A DNA stretch of 6,658 nt from a bacterium (GTDB lineage Bacteria; Patescibacteriota; Minisyncoccia; Phycocordibacterales; UBA2100): positions 1 through 6,658 of the forward strand of contig JAUYLR010000084.1 in assembly GCA_030698935.1 (NCBI GenBank), read 5' to 3'. Of this stretch, positions 4,336 to 6,658 are shown one piece after another. The notes beneath the pieces are model-generated. The model did no database searches, was not told the DNA's origin, and worked only from the letters and a program-made list of their open reading frames with translations. The first letter of the stretch is position 1, and the number at the start of each line of letters is the position of its first letter. The position numbers were made by a program, and so were the translations under genes.

Positions 4336-6633
4336 CTACTTTTTAGTGAGTTTGTCGGGACGGTGGTTGGGGCATTGCTTATTGCTACATCTTTCAGGTA
4401 TCGTTTTTGTGCCCTCCATCATCAAACTTCCGCACATCTGGCACAGTTTGCCCGTAGGTCGGGCCTTTATCGCTGTCTTGCAGTCGGGATAATTTGAACA
4501 GGAGAAAAAGATTCCGAATCGTCCGCGCCTTTCAGACATCTCGCCTTTCTTGCAGACGGGGCACGCGACTCCGGTTTTAGCCCGCTCCGCCTCTATGGGG
4601 TCCTGCTTTACGAATTTGCATTTCGGATAATTACTGCAGGCGATGAACCGTCCGAATTTGCCTTCACGTTCAATTAGTTGGCCACCCGACAACTTCCCGG
4701 TTTTCTGACTGCAGTCGGGACAAGCTTCACCGATTTCTTTCGGCGGCGCTATTTCGTTGCCGTCTTCCTTGCGCGCGCCCAAGCATTTTGGAAAATTAGC
4801 ACAGCTCATGAAGCGGCCCGTGCGAGAAAGCTTGTAAACCATGGGTCCCTTGCAAATAGGACAGGGGAATTCTTCCGGTGCGTCTCCCATGTTCGTTATC
4901 TTCTCAATCTTTTCTTTTCCTTTTACCGCTTTGTGGAACGGCGTGTAAAAACTTTTCAGCGTTTTTGCATACTCGCGTTTTCCGTCCGCTATCTCGTCCA
5001 GCTCGTCCTCCATCTCGGCGGTGAAGGTGTCGCTGATATATTCCGCGAAATTTTGTTCTATAAAAGATGAAACCACATCGCCCGTGGGAGTGGGAAGAAG
5101 CGTCCGCCCTTGTTTTTCAACATATCCGCGGTCTTCCAAAGTTTTAATAATTGAAGCGTAGGTAGATGGCCGACCAATGCCCCTTTTTTCCAGTTCTTTG
5201 ACAAGTCCCGCCTCGGAATATCGCCCCGGCGGCTGGGTTTCTTTTCCTTCAAAACGTGCATCAACGAGAGTCAACGGGTCGGCTTCGGCAACCTTTGGCA
5301 GTTCCACATCTTCTCCGCGCGCGCCGGTATCAGCCGCGAGCCAGCCGTCAAATATGACGCGCGAGCCGTTGGCGGCGAAGTCCGGAATATCGGCGCCGGA
5401 AACGCTTGCCCCGTTAGAGGTTCCGCTTTCGCTAGCAGTCATCCCCGCGGTCTGACCTCTAACGGGGTTGGACAATATTTTAGTGCGCAACATTTTAGCC
5501 TCTGTCATCTGGCTCGCGAGCGCGCGGGCACGGATGAGCTCGTAGAGTTTCTTTTGTTCCTCGTTTGCTCCCGCGTTTCGCTTATGCGCATCTGTGGGGC
5601 GCACTGCTTCGTGCGCTTCCTGCGCATTTTTGGATTTGGTCTTGTAGACGCGCGGGGAAACGTACTCTTTACCGAATTCGCTTTCCGCCACGGCCAACAG
5701 ATTCGCCTGCGCTTCCGCGCCCAAGTTTGTGCTGTCGGTGCGCATGTATGAAATGTGGCCGGCCTCGTAGAGTTTCTGCGCGACGCCCATTGTCCGCGAT
5801 GGCGAGAATCCTAAGCGGGTGGATGCCACTTGTTGGAGCGTGGAGGTGGTGAACGGCGCGCGCGGTCCCCGCACCTGTTCCGTCTCATTCACACTGACCA
5901 CCTTCCATGCGCCTGACTTTGCCGCATCGGAGATTCCCCGCGCCTCCTTTTCGGTTTTCGGTTCTTCCACGCATGTGGCGGTGAACGACTCCTTTTTCTT
6001 TGTCTGTAAATCGGCGCTTACAATCCAGAATTTCTCCGGTACGAAAGCTTTAATTTCGCGCTCGCGCTCCATGAGTATCCGCAACGCGGGGGATTGAACA
6101 CGCCCCGCCGAAAGTCCGTAGCGCACTTTCTTCCAGATAAGGCCCGAAAGGTCGTAGCCGAACAGTCTGTCCAAGACGCGCCGCGCCTCTTGGGCGCGGA
6201 CGAGGGCTTCATCAATAGGCCTCGGATTTGCAAGCGCATGCTGAACGGCATTTTCCGTTATCTCGTGGAACACGATGCGCTTTACATTGTCTATATTTTT
6301 CTTGGAATTTGGCGCGTGTTTCTTGGAACTTCCCAAGCCAAGGGCTTGGGTAAGGTGCCACGCAATCGCCTCGCCCTCGCGGTCGGGGTCGGTTGCGAGT
6401 ATTACCTCGCTAGAATGCTTTGCGATGTCGCGCAAATCATCAATTATCTTTTCCTTCCCTTTTACGATGACGTAATTCGGGGTGAAGTCGTTCTCCATAT
6501 CAATAGCATCCTTGCTGCTTTTCGGCAGGTCGCGGATGTGGCCCACGGACGCGCGCACGGTGAAACCCTTGCCGAGATATTTCTCAATGGTTTTTGCCTT
6601 CGCTGGCGATTCAACAATGACAAGCTTAGTCAT
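4336..6633 (-). CDS. topA: DNA topoisomerase I (type IA)
   Basis: Relaxes negative supercoils by passing one strand through a transient 5'-phosphotyrosyl break. Seen in 765 residues, counted from the ATG at 6633: Toprim domain beginning KLVIVESPAKAKTI (E8) with ATDPDREGEAIAWH (D82, D84, E86 bind Mg2+); GRVQSP (about 177-182); catalytic Y296 in YMRTDSTNL; GIGRPSTYASII (about 485-496); then four Cys4 zinc ribbons with cysteines at 591/594/611/617, 638/641/666/672, 691/694/712/718 and 731/734/749/754. The start at 6633 puts Toprim at the N-terminus as in the family; an in-frame ATG at 6654 would add 7 residues but is at the window edge. Two inserts stand out: residues about 388-414, from a palindromic element, and about 100-116, a Ser/Lys/Asn-rich stretch. 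Half of the last zinc ribbon is duplicated at 4138-4203. The stop is TAG. Confidence 0.97.
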   Translation of the reverse strand: MTKLVIVESPAKAKTIEKYLGKGFTVRASVGHIRDLPKSSKDAIDMENDFTPNYVIVKGKEKIIDDLRDIAKHSSEVILATDPDREGEAIAWHLTQALGLGSSKKHAPNSKKNIDNVKRIVFHEITENAVQHALANPRPIDEALVRAQEARRVLDRLFGYDLSGLIWKKVRYGLSAGRVQSPALRILMEREREIKAFVPEKFWIVSADLQTKKKESFTATCVEEPKTEKEARGISDAAKSGAWKVVSVNETEQVRGPRAPFTTSTLQQVASTRLGFSPSRTMGVAQKLYEAGHISYMRTDSTNLGAEAQANLLAVAESEFGKEYVSPRVYKTKSKNAQEAHEAVRPTDAHKRNAGANEEQKKLYELIRARALASQMTEAKMLRTKILSNPVRGQTAGMTASESGTSNGASVSGADIPDFAANGSRVIFDGWLAADTGARGEDVELPKVAEADPLTLVDARFEGKETQPPGRYSEAGLVKELEKRGIGRPSTYASIIKTLEDRGYVEKQGRTLLPTPTGDVVSSFIEQNFAEYISDTFTAEMEDELDEIADGKREYAKTLKSFYTPFHKAVKGKEKIEKITNMGDAPEEFPCPICKGPMVYKLSRTGRFMSCANFPKCLGARKEDGNEIAPPKEIGEACPDCSQKTGKLSGGQLIEREGKFGRFIACSNYPKCKFVKQDPIEAERAKTGVACPVCKKGEMSERRGRFGIFFSCSNYPDCKTAIKARPTGKLCQMCGSLMMEGTKTIPERCSNKQCPNHRPDKLTKK
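5409..5467. repeat. in-frame palindromic element inside topA
   Basis: CCCCGTTAGAGGT (5409-5421) and ACCTCTAACGGGG (5455-5467) are a perfect 13-bp inverted repeat around a 33-nt centre. The arms encode NPVRG and TSNG in TopA, and the region adds about 20-27 Ser/Gly/Thr-rich residues between RTKI and IPDFAANGSRV, where other TopA proteins, as I recall them, have only a short link. The reading frame is kept. This resembles the palindromic elements that Rickettsia genomes carry inside genes, but I cannot assign it to a family. Confidence 0.7.
6301..6350. repeat. small palindrome and short direct repeats in topA
   Basis: CCCAAGCC-aag-GGCTTGGG (6332-6350) is an 8-bp perfect inverted repeat, next to two copies of TTCTTGGAA (about 6299-6307 and 6321-6329). 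They encode the LGLGSSKKHAPNSKKN stretch (about residues 98-113), a low-complexity loop between the Toprim DPDREGE helix and VKRIVFHE. It looks like a small in-frame expansion, less clear than the one at 5409-5467. Confidence 0.4.
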
Positions 6634-6658
6634 ACCCGTCACACGAAATGGCATCGTT

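Overview
The window reads as chromosomal DNA from a small-genome bacterium, most likely of the Candidate Phyla Radiation (Patescibacteria, Parcubacteria-like). This is inferred from the short Rel protein that ends after its TGS domain, the style of the MiaA and TopA proteins, starts with no visible Shine-Dalgarno, a tRNA without encoded CCA, and abundant small palindromic repeats. TGA is used as a stop, so the UGA-glycine code of some CPR lineages does not apply. The lineage cannot be proven from this sequence.

Layout. (1) 1-245, minus strand: N-terminal part of miaA, running off the left edge. (2) 246-1097: a short regulatory gap, then a visibly more A+T-rich plus-strand gene for an unrecognised protein with a twin-arginine (Tat) type signal and two further hydrophobic segments. 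(3) 1098-1448: a repeat-rich stretch holding a partial tRNA copy, a structured repeat (core A), a terminator, tRNA-Leu(CAA) on the minus strand with its promoter, and a palindromic operator-like array before parB. (4) 1449-2408: parB-family gene, plus strand. (5) 2409-2553: a MITE-like inverted repeat between convergent genes. (6) 2554-4095: bifunctional-type rel (RelA/SpoT), minus strand. (7) 4096-4335: a relic copy of the topA 3' end, a second copy of the structured repeat (core B) and a terminator-like hairpin. (8) 4336-6633: topA, minus strand, with an in-frame palindromic insertion.

The most interesting signal is that the structured repeat occurs twice, each time in the same setting. Each copy lies just downstream of a gene (tRNA-Leu; topA) and its terminator, and each is followed at a precise boundary (the GGTCACA end) by a second copy of that gene's own 3' end. 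For topA the displaced tail keeps nearly the same protein sequence but differs at most synonymous positions, so it is not a recent local duplication. This is what is expected of a mini-element that inserts at gene 3' ends and brings a replacement 3' end with it. I do not recognise it as a described family.

Functionally the genes are housekeeping ones: tRNA modification (MiaA), leucine decoding, chromosome partition (ParB), stringent-response signalling (Rel) and DNA supercoiling (TopA). The relic tail ends 42 bp from rel, which suggests that topA and rel were once tightly spaced and perhaps co-transcribed.
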